DNA of 60,287 bases, from assembly GCA_017397805.1 (NCBI GenBank), contig JAFQHW010000022.1, positions 1-60,287 on the forward strand, in the 5' to 3' direction. This document shows positions 48,545 through 57,935 of this stretch, piece after piece (position 1 is the stretch's first letter; every line of letters begins with the position of its first letter). This stretch comes from Clostridia bacterium (GTDB taxonomy: Bacteria > Bacillota > Clostridia > Oscillospirales > CAG-382). The position numbers and the translations under genes are program-made. The notes beneath the pieces were generated by a model. The model was given only the letters and a program-made list of their open reading frames with translations. It searched no databases and had not been told where the DNA came from.

Positions 48545-48745
48545 ATGAAACAGTGTATCTACAAAAGCTACGAGGAGCTTCCCTTGGTGCTTAACGCAAA
48601 GGAGCTTTCGGCGGTGTTGTGCATATCCCGTTCAGGCGCCTATGAGCTTATGAAAAGCAAAGGCTTCCCCTCGATAAACGTGGGAAGCCGTGTAATGGTG
48701 CCTAAATCCGCCTTTATTAAATGGCTGGAAAACGAAAACAACTAA
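48545..48745 (+). CDS. Orphan excisionase-like HTH protein
   Basis: A 66-residue protein of the excisionase/AlpA type (HTH_17). The core LNAKELSAVLCISRSGAYELMKSKGFPSI is a winged-helix DNA-binding motif, followed by VGSRVMVPKSAFIKWLEN, the usual end of this family. A very strong SD (AAAGGAGGGGGG) precedes the ATG. Such proteins normally work with an integrase, but none is nearby. The gene ends 4 bases into the 3' end of dapF (tail to tail). It could be a small regulator or a relic of an element. Confidence 0.82.
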   Translation: MKQCIYKSYEELPLVLNAKELSAVLCISRSGAYELMKSKGFPSINVGSRVMVPKSAFIKWLENENN

Positions 48746-49605
48746 AGCTCTATACAGCCTTCGTAGGCTATCTTTGCCGGTCCTTGCATAAAAACCCGTT
48801 CCTCGCTTACGTTTATAACAAGCTCGCCGCCTTTAAGACGGACGGTTATATCCTCGTTTGCGGGGCAAAGTCCCAATTTAACGCATACCGCCGCAGAAGC
48901 ACAAGCTCCCGTGCCGCAAGCCCAGGTCTCCCCGCTTCCGCGCTCCCAAACCCGCATCTCTACGGTGTGTGAGTCGATAAGGCGTATAAACTCCGCATTA
49001 ACTCTGTCGGGGAATGCCTTGTGTACCTCCATGGCCTTGCCGTAAACTTCCAGAGGGAACCCTTGTACGTCCTCTACGAAGCATACGCAATGGGCACTTC
49101 CCATGGAAACGGCATTGCACACAAACTCTCTGTCCTCTACCGTTAAGGGGACGGAGATGCAACCTTCGCTGTCCCACACCACGGGGACAGCTTCTTTTTC
49201 GAAAACAGCCTTGCCCAGATCTGCCTTGACCGCCACCGCTACGCCGTTTTCTATCTGCATATAGAGGGTTTTTATACCGCTTAAAGTCTCTACGGTTATT
49301 ACGTCTTTTTTGACTATCCCCTTGTCGTAAACGAATTTGCCTACGCAACGGATGGCGTTACCGCACATTCTGCCTTCACTGCCGTCAGCGTTAAACATAC
49401 GCATTTTACAATCCGCAACAAGGGAAGGGCAAATCATAATCAGTCCGTCTCCGCCTATGGAAAAATGGCGGTCGGAAAGTGCGGCTATAGTACGGCTGAG
49501 CTTTTCTCCGTCTTGGGACATACTAAGTATGGGATTATCGCCAAAGCAGTTAATGTATATGTAATCGTTGCCGCAACCGTGCATTTTTGTAAATTCTAAT
49601 TGCAT
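48742..49605 (-). CDS. dapF: Diaminopimelate epimerase
   Basis: A 287-residue DapF, converting LL- to meso-diaminopimelate for lysine and peptidoglycan. The two catalytic Cys are in MFNADGSEGRMCGNAIRCVG and ERGSGETWACGTGACASA. The N-terminus is FTKMHGCGNDYIYIN. I used the ATG at 49605 (MQLEFTKMHG); the in-frame TTG at 49626 lies within ung. It follows ung by 5 bases. Confidence 0.96.
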   Translation of the reverse strand: MQLEFTKMHGCGNDYIYINCFGDNPILSMSQDGEKLSRTIAALSDRHFSIGGDGLIMICPSLVADCKMRMFNADGSEGRMCGNAIRCVGKFVYDKGIVKKDVITVETLSGIKTLYMQIENGVAVAVKADLGKAVFEKEAVPVVWDSEGCISVPLTVEDREFVCNAVSMGSAHCVCFVEDVQGFPLEVYGKAMEVHKAFPDRVNAEFIRLIDSHTVEMRVWERGSGETWACGTGACASAAVCVKLGLCPANEDITVRLKGGELVINVSEERVFMQGPAKIAYEGCIEL

Positions 49606-49610
49606 ATCTG

Positions 49611-50276
49611 TTATTCCAATCTCCAATCTACCCGATCCTCACCCAAAAACTCGTTTGCCTTGGAAAAATGTCTGCAACCGAAAAATCCGTTCCAAGCAGA
49701 AAGGGGACTTGGGTGAGCGGCGGTCAATATTTTGTGTCTGTTGCCGTCGATGATGTTAGCCTTTGCCTTGGCGTAGTTGCCCCAAAGCATAAACACCATG
49801 GGCTTTTCGCGGCAGCTGAGCAGTTCTATTACCTTGTCGGTAAAAATCTCCCATCCCATTCCGCGGTGACTGCCCGCCATACCTTCTCTTACGGTAAGCA
49901 CCGCGTTCAAAAGCAATACTCCGTTGTTTGCCCATTCCGTAAGGCAGCCGTGGTCGGGTGGAGTTATGCCTAAATCCGATTCAAGCTCTTTGTAAATATT
50001 AACAAGCGATGGGGGGATAGCCGTGCCCTTGTTAACGGAAAAACAAAGACCGTGAGCTTGCCCGTAGCCGTGATAAGGGTCCTGACCTATAATAACCACC
50101 TTAACTTGATTATAGTCGGTGGCTCTCAATGCGTTGAATATATCATTCATGGGGGGGAATATCCTATGCCCCGACTTAAAGTATTCTTCTTTTAAAAACT
50201 GCCTTAGCTTCAGATAATAGTCCGAGCCGAATTCTTCTGCCAGCAGTTCATCCCAGCTGTTTCCCAGATTAACCAA
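49611..50276 (-). CDS. ung: Uracil-DNA glycosylase
   Basis: A 221-residue family 1 UDG, which excises uracil from DNA. Motif A is VVIIGQDPYHGYGQAHGLCFS with the catalytic Asp. LLLNAVLTVREG and the C-terminal AAHPSPLSAWNGFFGCRHFSKAN complete the signature. The start is most likely the TTG at 50276 (reading MVNLGNSWDELL), 8 bases after AGGTGG; the GTG at 50288 falls within that SD. Confidence 0.96.
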   Translation of the reverse strand: MVNLGNSWDELLAEEFGSDYYLKLRQFLKEEYFKSGHRIFPPMNDIFNALRATDYNQVKVVIIGQDPYHGYGQAHGLCFSVNKGTAIPPSLVNIYKELESDLGITPPDHGCLTEWANNGVLLLNAVLTVREGMAGSHRGMGWEIFTDKVIELLSCREKPMVFMLWGNYAKAKANIIDGNRHKILTAAHPSPLSAWNGFFGCRHFSKANEFLGEDRVDWRLE

Positions 50277-50359
50277 AAAGCACACCACCTATATATAACG
50301 GTACATAAGGAGAATAACATAAAATATTCAACATTTCAAGTTATTTATTGCTTTTGCCC

Positions 50360-50388
50360 TTGAAAAATAATGGGATTTGTGGTATCAT
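50360..50388 (+). promoter_or_regulatory. Promoter of the Ig-like protein-uppP operon
   Basis: TTGAAA (50360-50365), 17 bases, TATCAT (50383-50388). The expected start leaves about 28 bases before the ATG at 50423. Confidence 0.65.
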
Positions 50389-50422
50389 AATATTAATTAT
50401 ACGAGAATGGGGGGTTATAACT

Positions 50423-51940
50423 ATGCGTAAAACGGTACGTGCTTTATGCTTGCTTATTTTCGCCCTTATTTTCACGTTGGAAGTGCACGCTTTAGGCTCC
50501 GAAACGGAGATTGACATCGTTTCCGTCAATATTTTGAACAACGTGGTGGAATACAGTCCCCTGGGTCATTATCCCGAGGCAGATGCGGGGGACTACAGTC
50601 CCGAGCTCAGATATGAGGTTACGGATAACGCAACGGGGGAGAGGGTGCCCCTACCCATTATAAACGTAGGAACCTATACGGTGCGCGCTTACGTCAACTC
50701 TACGGCTACTCATAGCGGTGCGGAGGCTATGGCTACCTTTAAGGTTACGCCTGCCACGGTTTATATATCGGTAAAGCAACAATCCGCGGCGCATACGGCT
50801 ATGGAAAATCCCATAAGATATACATTATCGCCCTATTGGGCAACGGGGCTTATCGATATAGATATAAGCTACCTTGCTATCGATGATTACGGCGACGAAG
50901 GTACCGCTGTGGAAGCTCCCGTTGATATGGGTATGTATCTGGTGCGTATGGATGCAACTCCCAAGGACGAGCGCGTGGTGTGCGCGGGTAAATATTTGAT
51001 TTATACCATAGGTGAAAGCTACGGTAATATACTAAGCGATGAGGAAGCCTTGCTTACCGTACCTAAAAGCTTCAGCGCCGAAGTGGAGGCTTTAGAGGTA
51101 GGGTACACGGGTCAAGCAGCAGTTCCCCAATGCAAGGTGAACGTGGCAGGGGCGGAAAGCACCGTTAAATACAGCAGAATTTTTGCCAACGGCAGTAACG
51201 GTGAATATACCGATGCGCCGCCTACCGAGCCGGGAGATTATATAGCGTCCTGCTTCGTGCTTGATACGATAGTCGGAAGCAATAAAGTGGTTATAAACAA
51301 GATGATAGCTGAAATTTATATGGAGGATATGACCTTTTCATATACTCCCGAAGGTGTCCGTATGGAAAACGTAAGGACGGAGCCTGAGGGTATATCCCTT
51401 AATTTCAGCGCATATAAGTATGTTAACGGTGTTGCCACCGAAGGGGTGCAATTTCCGTTGGTGGAATGCGGAACCTATATGGTAAGTGCGGCTCCCGCCG
51501 ATATTTACCGCTACAGCTACGTAGATAGCGTAAGCTATTGCTACGTTACCATAGAAAAGACCGTGCCCGAAATAATCGGTAACGACGTAGTAACCGTGGA
51601 GGACGGAAGCTTTAAAAGCATCAGAATAGGCATAAGTCCTTCCTGTGCTGAATACGACTTGACCTACTACAAGGTAGGCGAGAGCGGCGCCGAGCTTTTA
51701 ATGGGCGCACCCGTGGAGGCGGGGGAGTATTTTGCCGTAGTCAGCGTGAAGGAAACCGACAATCTCCGTTCCGCCACCAAGTCTTTCGGCATCTATATCC
51801 AATCCAACGTGGATGAAAATATGGTTGCCGCCGCCTACGTGGTAAAGGCGCTTTGCTATTTGTTTATAGCTTCGGGCATAGCCGTTGCCCTATTCCATAT
51901 TATATGGGTCAAGAAAAAGGCTAAGGAGAATAACGTATGA
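50423..51940 (+). CDS. Surface protein with signal peptide, Ig-like (MBG-type) repeats and C-terminal membrane anchor
   Basis: A 505-residue exported protein. A signal peptide covers residues 1-23 (RALCLLIFALIFTLEVHA). The outside part is a series of four or more beta domains sharing a G-x-Y motif near their ends: NVGTYTVRAYV, DMGMYLVRMDA, EPGDYIASCF, ECGTYMVSAAP and EAGEYFAVVSV, the pattern of MBG/bacterial Ig-like modules. A final TM helix (YLFIASGIAVALFHIIWV) and KKKAKENN tail anchor it. The ATG at 50423 is preceded by GGGGGG at about 8 bases. The last codons overlap uppP by 4 bases. No enzymatic motif is seen; a structural or adhesive role is a guess. Confidence 0.75.
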   Translation: MRKTVRALCLLIFALIFTLEVHALGSETEIDIVSVNILNNVVEYSPLGHYPEADAGDYSPELRYEVTDNATGERVPLPIINVGTYTVRAYVNSTATHSGAEAMATFKVTPATVYISVKQQSAAHTAMENPIRYTLSPYWATGLIDIDISYLAIDDYGDEGTAVEAPVDMGMYLVRMDATPKDERVVCAGKYLIYTIGESYGNILSDEEALLTVPKSFSAEVEALEVGYTGQAAVPQCKVNVAGAESTVKYSRIFANGSNGEYTDAPPTEPGDYIASCFVLDTIVGSNKVVINKMIAEIYMEDMTFSYTPEGVRMENVRTEPEGISLNFSAYKYVNGVATEGVQFPLVECGTYMVSAAPADIYRYSYVDSVSYCYVTIEKTVPEIIGNDVVTVEDGSFKSIRIGISPSCAEYDLTYYKVGESGAELLMGAPVEAGEYFAVVSVKETDNLRSATKSFGIYIQSNVDENMVAAAYVVKALCYLFIASGIAVALFHIIWVKKKAKENNV

Positions 51941-52770
51941 ATATTTTCGAAGCGATAGCCTACGGTGTAGTTCAGGGTGTTGCGGAGTTTTTGCCTATAT
52001 CCAGCTCAGGTCATTTGGCGCTGGCGCAAAACATTTTCGGCACCTCCGACGGCGAGGATAGGTTTACCTTTAATATACTTTTGCATTTCGGTACCTTGGT
52101 TGCCGTTTTTATAATGTACAGAAAAGACGTGTGGGAGCTTATAAAAAGCGTTTTTTCCCTTGTAGCGCGTCCTTTTAACGGCAAGCTTAAAGCTCCTCTT
52201 ACCAAGGGAGAGAAGCTGTTCTTAATGCTTTGCATAGCTTCTGCCTTGCTTGTGCCCGCCGCGTTGATTTCCGACAAGGTGGAGGCGTTATCTACCGTAA
52301 GCTGGGCAATAGGCGTGTTGCTTTTGCTTAACGGACTTATGCTTTTCGTTTCCGATAAGTTAAGCCGCGGCAGTGAGAGCTTGGAAAACAGTAAGCTGAG
52401 CCGCGCCCTTTACATAGGACTTTTTCAGCTTGCGGGTCTGTTGCCGGGCATATCCCGTTCCGGCAGTACCATAACGGGTGGACTTTTTAACAATCTTGAC
52501 AGAAGCGAGGCGCTTCGTTTCTCCTTCCTTATGTCCATCCCCGCAATCCTCGGCGCAAACCTTTTGGAGATTGTTAAACTTAAAGGTAATTTGTTTGGAG
52601 ATATAGGCACGGTACCCTGCATAGCGGGTATGCTGGCGGCGGCGCTGTCGGGCATATTGGCAATAAAGGTGCTTAACTATTTTGCTAAGAAAAAAAGCTT
52701 TGCCCCCTTTGCGGTTTACTGCATTTTGGTGGGAAGCGCCGCTATCGTTTGGGATGTATTTGCGGCTTAA
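51937..52770 (+). CDS. uppP: Undecaprenyl-diphosphatase
   Basis: A 277-residue BacA/UppP. It recycles undecaprenyl pyrophosphate to the monophosphate carrier used for peptidoglycan and other glycans. The two re-entrant motifs are AEFLPISSSGHLALA and GLLPGISRSGSTITGG. About seven TM helices are visible. It is coupled to the Ig-like protein gene and lies 23 bases before ftsK. Confidence 0.96.
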   Translation: MNIFEAIAYGVVQGVAEFLPISSSGHLALAQNIFGTSDGEDRFTFNILLHFGTLVAVFIMYRKDVWELIKSVFSLVARPFNGKLKAPLTKGEKLFLMLCIASALLVPAALISDKVEALSTVSWAIGVLLLLNGLMLFVSDKLSRGSESLENSKLSRALYIGLFQLAGLLPGISRSGSTITGGLFNNLDRSEALRFSFLMSIPAILGANLLEIVKLKGNLFGDIGTVPCIAGMLAAALSGILAIKVLNYFAKKKSFAPFAVYCILVGSAAIVWDVFAA

Positions 52771-52793
52771 AAAACATTAGAAGTGGGAATAAT

Positions 52794-55358
52794 ATGGCTG
52801 AAAAGAAGAAAACCGGTACTAAAAATACAAAGAAAACACCAACACGTAAGCCAACGGCAACCAAAAAGCCGAACCTTAAGCCTAAGGCGGAGCCTGTTAA
52901 GCAGAAGGATTATACTACTTTAGGACTTGTTATAACCGTTATCCTTGCGGCACTGCTTTTGCTTATGGTGCTTCTTAAAGACATGGCTATAGTAGGTGAA
53001 TACGTGCGCCCCTTTATAATGGGGCTTGTTGGCTTTGCGGGTCTCGTGGCGTTGCCCTTTTATCTTATCAACCTTATCCGCACCTGGTATAAGGACAGAA
53101 AAAACGATAAGGTTGCCGCTAAATGGTGCTTTTCCGTTTTAAACTTTTTGTTGCTTTTGATAATCTTTCACTCCGTAATGGCGGATTCCGCTTTGCATAA
53201 GCTTGACGGTAATATGTTCGCAGGCGGTAAGGCTTATAACGGAACCGGCATTATAGGCGGTTATCTTTTTGCGGGGATACACGCCCTTATAGGCTCCCCC
53301 GCTATTGAGATTTTGTGCTACAGCGGTTTTGTACTTACTTTGCCCTTGCTTTTCGATTCCACCCCTCTCAAGGTTTTGCGCTGGACTGCAAAATCCTTGC
53401 GTACCGTTACGGTGCAGGTGAGAGAAGAGGACTATGAGGATGAAGAGGAGCTTTCCGCAGAGGTGGACAAGCCTACGGGCAGATGCGGTGTGGAGCTTAG
53501 AGAGCCTACGGTCAAGAGTACCGCCCCAAGAAGTACCAGAAAAGCAAATCTTATTACCGATGACGACCTTCCTCAAGACCTCATTACACCTATCCCCGAA
53601 CAGATAGAGATAAACCGTACCCGCCGCGGCAGAAAGAAGGAGGAAGCTCCTTTTGAAGAAATACCCGTGGGGGAAGAGATCGTTGAAGAGGAACCTATAG
53701 TGGAGGTAACGCCTCAAGAGATAACCCCTCCCTTTGAGGAAGCAGAAGAAATCCTTTCCGAAACTGAAGAAACGGCAGAGGAAACGGCTGAAGAAAAAAC
53801 CATAGAGGAAGCGGTAACCCTTCCCGTGGAAGTGAAAACCGAGGAAATAAACGCAGAAACGCCTTATATGTTCCCGCCAATTAATCTGTTGGCTCCCAAG
53901 GAGAGGGCGGGCGCGGGTATGTCTGCCGATGAAATGCGTCGCACCAGTGAAGTGCTTATAGATACGCTTTCCAATTTCGGCGTAGGCGCAAAGCTTATCA
54001 ACACGAGCCACGGTCCTACCGTAACCCGTTTTGAGCTGCAGCCGGATATAGGTGTAAGGGTAAAGAAAATATCTAACCTGAGCGATGATATAGCCTTGCA
54101 CTTGGCGGCAACCAGCGTAAGAATAGAAGCACCTATCCCCGGTAAATCCGCGGTAGGTATCGAGATTCCCAACAAAACCAAAAGCGTGGTAAGGCTCAGA
54201 GAGCTTATTGAGGACTACGCATACAAAAACGCAAGCAGTAATCTGCTTTGCTGTTTGGGTATGGACGTGGTGGGCAACCCCGTCCATTTGGATATAGCCA
54301 AAATGCCCCACTTGCTTATAGCGGGTGCTACGGGCATGGGTAAGTCCGTTTGTATAAATTCGCTTATAGTTTCCTTGCTTTACAGGGCAAGACCCGACGA
54401 AGTAAAGCTTATACTTATAGACCCCAAGAAGGTAGAGTTTGCCGATTACAACGGCATCCCCCATCTGCTGGTTCCCGTAGTGACCGAGCCGAAGAAGGCG
54501 GCGGGCACGCTTAATTGGGCGGTTATGGAGATGGAACGCCGCTTCTCCGAGATTCAGGAGGTAGGCGCAAGAAACCTTGAGGAGTACAACGAGTTTACCG
54601 CCGATGACCCCGAAAAGGAATACATCCCTCAGGTGGTGCTGGTTATAGACGAGTTGGCAGACTTGATGATGACCGCTCCCTCCGAGGTAGAAAACTCTAT
54701 ATGCCGTCTTGCACAGAAGGCAAGGGCTGCGGGTATGTACCTCATAATCGGTACCCAAAGACCTTCCGTTGACGTAATTACGGGTCTGATAAAGGCAAAT
54801 ATACCTTCCCGTATAGCTTGCAAGGTTGCCTCTCAGGTGGATAGCCGTACCATCCTTGATATAACCGGCGCGGAAAAGCTTTTAGGCAAGGGCGATATGC
54901 TTTATTATCCCGTAGGCGCTACAAAGCCTCTTCGTGTTCAGGGCGCGTTCGTAGAGGGTAGAGAGGTTATTGCCGTTTGTACTTATCTGAAGCAAGCGGC
55001 GGAAGCTCATTACAGTGAAGACGTAATGCAGATGATAGAAAAAGAAGCTCAGCTTTGCGGCGAAAAAGGCTCCAAGCGCTCGGCAGAGAGTGAAGCAGAC
55101 GAGGGCGGAAGCATTGACCCCTTGGAGATAGAGGCATTGGAGATAGGTCTGGACAGCGGTTCCATATCCACCTCACTTCTTCAGCGCAGACTGTCTATCG
55201 GCTATGCCAGAGCGGCAAGGATAATAGACAAGCTTGAGCAAAAAGGCATGGTGAGTCCCTACGATGCTACCGCAAAGAAGCGCGTTGTAACCATCTCCCG
55301 CGAGGGGTTGGCGCAAATGAAGATGAATTCCATAGATAACGGAGGAACTGACGAGTGA
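52794..55358 (+). CDS. ftsK: FtsK/SpoIIIE family DNA translocase
   Basis: An 854-residue DNA pump. The basic N-terminus (KKTGTKNTKKTPTRKPTA) is followed by about four TM helices within 50-200, then a long Glu-rich acidic linker (about 275-350). The motor has GATGMGKSVCINSL (Walker A), LILIDPKKVEFADYNGIPHLL, and VLVIDELADLMM (Walker B). The C-terminal gamma winged helix (SISTSLLQRRLSIGYARAARIID) recognises KOPS/SRS-type sequences. The first ATG with plausible spacing is 52794; the SD is weak. SpoIIIE versus FtsK cannot be separated by reading alone. The lipoprotein gene starts within its stop codon region. Confidence 0.94.
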   Translation: MAEKKKTGTKNTKKTPTRKPTATKKPNLKPKAEPVKQKDYTTLGLVITVILAALLLLMVLLKDMAIVGEYVRPFIMGLVGFAGLVALPFYLINLIRTWYKDRKNDKVAAKWCFSVLNFLLLLIIFHSVMADSALHKLDGNMFAGGKAYNGTGIIGGYLFAGIHALIGSPAIEILCYSGFVLTLPLLFDSTPLKVLRWTAKSLRTVTVQVREEDYEDEEELSAEVDKPTGRCGVELREPTVKSTAPRSTRKANLITDDDLPQDLITPIPEQIEINRTRRGRKKEEAPFEEIPVGEEIVEEEPIVEVTPQEITPPFEEAEEILSETEETAEETAEEKTIEEAVTLPVEVKTEEINAETPYMFPPINLLAPKERAGAGMSADEMRRTSEVLIDTLSNFGVGAKLINTSHGPTVTRFELQPDIGVRVKKISNLSDDIALHLAATSVRIEAPIPGKSAVGIEIPNKTKSVVRLRELIEDYAYKNASSNLLCCLGMDVVGNPVHLDIAKMPHLLIAGATGMGKSVCINSLIVSLLYRARPDEVKLILIDPKKVEFADYNGIPHLLVPVVTEPKKAAGTLNWAVMEMERRFSEIQEVGARNLEEYNEFTADDPEKEYIPQVVLVIDELADLMMTAPSEVENSICRLAQKARAAGMYLIIGTQRPSVDVITGLIKANIPSRIACKVASQVDSRTILDITGAEKLLGKGDMLYYPVGATKPLRVQGAFVEGREVIAVCTYLKQAAEAHYSEDVMQMIEKEAQLCGEKGSKRSAESEADEGGSIDPLEIEALEIGLDSGSISTSLLQRRLSIGYARAARIIDKLEQKGMVSPYDATAKKRVVTISREGLAQMKMNSIDNGGTDE

Positions 55359-55915
55359 TAAGGAGAACGGTTGCGCTTTTTTGCGTTATTATTGTGATGC
55401 TGTCCGTTACCGCTTGCTCCTCCGAAGGTCTTGAGTTCAAAGGCGGCAGTGAGAAAAGCGCGGTTATAGAAACGGCACTTAACGCGGTCTTCGCCGCTGA
55501 CGGCGACGCTTATTACAGCACCTTTCCTCCCAAGGTTAAAGAGGATTATGACGCTCTTTGCGTGGTAGAGGGTACTTTTGCCGGTTGCAGCTCTATGGAG
55601 GACTATCTCAAGAATACCGTTATGCGCGTTCATAACGATAACTACGGAGAGGGGTTTTCCCTGAAGGCAGAGGTAGTAGAGGAAAAGAAGCTTTCGGTAG
55701 CGGAGCTTGATAAAATAAGCAGTGACCCCAACTTGGATTATTATACAATGGTGCGCTACGTAACCGAGGAAAACACTATGGAGGTTTACGGCGTGCGTCT
55801 TGCCCTTAGCTATGACGGTGATTTGGGCGCGGAAGAAAAAGAAGTAGAGCTTTACGTGATAAATCAAGAGGACAAATGGTATTTGCATCCCCATTTTGTA
55901 TTTTTCGGATATTAA
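55355..55915 (+). CDS. Putative lipoprotein of unknown function
   Basis: A 186-residue exported protein with a lipoprotein signal (IIVMLSVTAC, lipobox VTAC, Cys near residue 21). The mature part, about 165 residues, has a helix-strand pattern (AVIETALNAVFAADGDAYYST near the N-terminus, then acidic strands and DKWYLHPHF at the end) reminiscent of NTF2-like or DUF4878-type small lipoproteins, but I cannot place it firmly. GTG start at 55355, 9 bases after GGAGG and overlapping the ftsK stop by 4 bases, so it is coupled to ftsK. The function is unknown. Confidence 0.7.
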   Translation: MIRRTVALFCVIIVMLSVTACSSEGLEFKGGSEKSAVIETALNAVFAADGDAYYSTFPPKVKEDYDALCVVEGTFAGCSSMEDYLKNTVMRVHNDNYGEGFSLKAEVVEEKKLSVAELDKISSDPNLDYYTMVRYVTEENTMEVYGVRLALSYDGDLGAEEKEVELYVINQEDKWYLHPHFVFFGY

Positions 55916-55928
55916 ACGGTGAATTTGA

Positions 55929-56372
55929 ATGACAGATAAAAAGGCTGATCTGATAAAAGAATTTATACGCTACGCCTTGGTGGGCGGAGTGGCTTTTTTG
56001 GTGGACTTCGGCGTTTTCGCCCTATTCCGTGAGCTTGTTTACGGCGGTGACGGAGGCGGTACGGCGCTGGTTGTTTCCACTGCCGCAGGTTTTGCGGCGG
56101 GGCTTACGGTCAACTATATACTCTCTATGTCCGTAGTCTTCCGTAAGGAAAGCCAACAAAAGCAGGGAAGAACCAAAAAAGCCTTTTTCACCTTTGCCGC
56201 AGTAGGCGTGGTGGGGTTGGGACTTACGGAGCTTTTCCAATGGCTGGGGGAGCTTTTGGTAGGCGATTTTTTAGGTCAGCTTGGCAAGTATACGGTTAAG
56301 ATTTGCGTTACCGGCTTGGTGCTTATTTGGAACTACGTCGGCAGAAAGATTTTTGTTTTTAAAGGAGAGTAG
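55929..56372 (+). CDS. GtrA family membrane protein
   Basis: A 147-residue protein with four TM helices and the GtrA opening [22 protein letters not shown], then [22 protein letters not shown] and a final [12 protein letters not shown]. GtrA proteins are thought to move polyprenyl-phosphate-linked sugars across the membrane. It lies between the lipoprotein gene (13 bases) and the FAD oxidoreductase gene (5 bases), in an operon ending with a membrane glycosyltransferase that could use such a donor. Confidence 0.9.
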   Translation: MTDKKADLIKEFIRYALVGGVAFLVDFGVFALFRELVYGGDGGGTALVVSTAAGFAAGLTVNYILSMSVVFRKESQQKQGRTKKAFFTFAAVGVVGLGLTELFQWLGELLVGDFLGQLGKYTVKICVTGLVLIWNYVGRKIFVFKGE

Positions 56373-56377
56373 CGGTT

Positions 56378-57934
56378 ATGGAGAAGAGAAAACACGCCGT
56401 AATTATAGGCGCAGGCCCTGCGGGTCTTACCGCCGCCTACGAGCTGCTTACAAAAACCGATATATTACCCATAGTGCTGGAGGAAAGTCTGTTTATGGGC
56501 GGAATCTCCCGCACCGCAAGATATAAGGGCAACCGTATGGACCTTGGCGGTCACCGCTTTTTTTCCAAGGATAAGCGGGTAACGGATTTTTGGCAACAGC
56601 TTATGCCTACTCAAGGCGCACCTTCCTTTGACGATATTGCCACCGGTACGGAAAAACAGCTTTCCGAGGGCGGTCCTGACCCTGAGCAGGATGAGAACGT
56701 TATGCTTGTGCGCAGGCGCGTGTCCCGCATTTACTTCCTTAAAAAGTTCTTCGACTATCCTATATCCATGAAGGCGCAAACCTTTAAGAATATGGGCTTT
56801 AAACGGACGATGAAAAGCGGGTTCGGCTACGTAAAAAGCTGCGTTTCCAAGCTCCCGGAAACCAACCTTAAAAACTTTTATATAAACCGCTTCGGCAAAC
56901 CTCTTTACGAGATGTTTTTTGAGGATTATACCACAAAGCTGTGGGGTGTAGATCCCGAAAATATAGCCGCCGATTGGGGCGCACAGCGGGTTAAAGGCTT
57001 GTCCTTGAAGAAGGCAATGCTTTCCATGTTCAAAAAAGAGAGCAAAGAGGTGGAAACTTCGCTTATCGAGCAGTTCGTGTATCCCAAGCGCGGCCCCGGT
57101 CAGTTGTGGGAAGCCTTGGCGGATTTAGTGGGGGATATGGGCGGCGTAATACTGACCGAAACCAAGGCACTGGGCGTAAACACCGAGGGTAACAGAGTTA
57201 CCGGTGTGCGGGTGCTGAGGGAAGGGAAGGAAAGCGTGCTGGATTGTGACTACGTGCTTTCCTCTATGCCCGTTAAGGATTTGGTGGAGGGTTTTGACAA
57301 CGCTCCCGACAACGTAAAAGAAGTGGCTTCTGCGTTGCCGTACAGAGATTTCATTACCGTCGGTCTGCTTGTGGACAAGCTTAAAATAGAGAACCAAACG
57401 GAGCTTAAAACCTTGGGCAATATCGTCCCCGATTGCTGGATATATATTCAGGAGCGAGACGTTAAGCTTGGCAGATTGCAAATATTTAACAACTGGTCAC
57501 CTTATATGGTTGCTGACCCCGAAAACACAGTATTTATCGGACTTGAGTATTTCTGTAACGAGGGCGACGAGCTTTGGAATATGTCCGAGATGGAGTTTAT
57601 AGATTTTGCCGTAAGCGAAGTGGACAAGATAGGCATACTCAGCCGCGAGGACGTAAAGGACGGTGTGTGCCTGAAGGTCAAGAAGGCTTATCCCGCATAT
57701 TTCGGCGCGTACAGCCGTTTTGACGAGGTAAGAAGCTTCTTGGACGGCTTCGAAAATCTTTATTGCATAGGCAGAAACGGACAACACAGATACAATAATA
57801 TGGACCATTCCATGGTAACTGCCATGGAGGCGGTGGATGCCATAGCAAAAGGCAGTCTTGATAAAAGCGCTATCTGGGAAGTGAATACGGAAAAAGAGTA
57901 TCACGAAAGTACAGACAAGGACGAGGAGTGTTAA
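56378..57934 (+). CDS. FAD-dependent amine-oxidase/protoporphyrinogen-oxidase-like oxidoreductase
   Basis: A 518-residue soluble flavoprotein. The dinucleotide-binding motif [16 protein letters not shown] is at the N-terminus, followed by [38 protein letters not shown] and the C-terminal FAD block [18 protein letters not shown]. The family includes protoporphyrinogen oxidase-like and UDP-galactopyranose-mutase-like enzymes; the GGHRFF and YNNMDHSM blocks are common in proteins beside polysaccharide genes. With GtrA and a glycosyltransferase around it, a sugar-nucleotide or lipid-sugar substrate is more likely than heme. It ends one base before the glycosyltransferase gene. Confidence 0.82.
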   Translation: MEKRKHAVIIGAGPAGLTAAYELLTKTDILPIVLEESLFMGGISRTARYKGNRMDLGGHRFFSKDKRVTDFWQQLMPTQGAPSFDDIATGTEKQLSEGGPDPEQDENVMLVRRRVSRIYFLKKFFDYPISMKAQTFKNMGFKRTMKSGFGYVKSCVSKLPETNLKNFYINRFGKPLYEMFFEDYTTKLWGVDPENIAADWGAQRVKGLSLKKAMLSMFKKESKEVETSLIEQFVYPKRGPGQLWEALADLVGDMGGVILTETKALGVNTEGNRVTGVRVLREGKESVLDCDYVLSSMPVKDLVEGFDNAPDNVKEVASALPYRDFITVGLLVDKLKIENQTELKTLGNIVPDCWIYIQERDVKLGRLQIFNNWSPYMVADPENTVFIGLEYFCNEGDELWNMSEMEFIDFAVSEVDKIGILSREDVKDGVCLKVKKAYPAYFGAYSRFDEVRSFLDGFENLYCIGRNGQHRYNNMDHSMVTAMEAVDAIAKGSLDKSAIWEVNTEKEYHESTDKDEEC

Positions 57935-57935
57935 C

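Noticed and set aside
53139-54758. A 539-residue open frame on the minus strand across ftsK
   Set aside because: It lies wholly opposite the clear FtsK motor, has no RBS or family motif, and reflects codon bias of the real gene.
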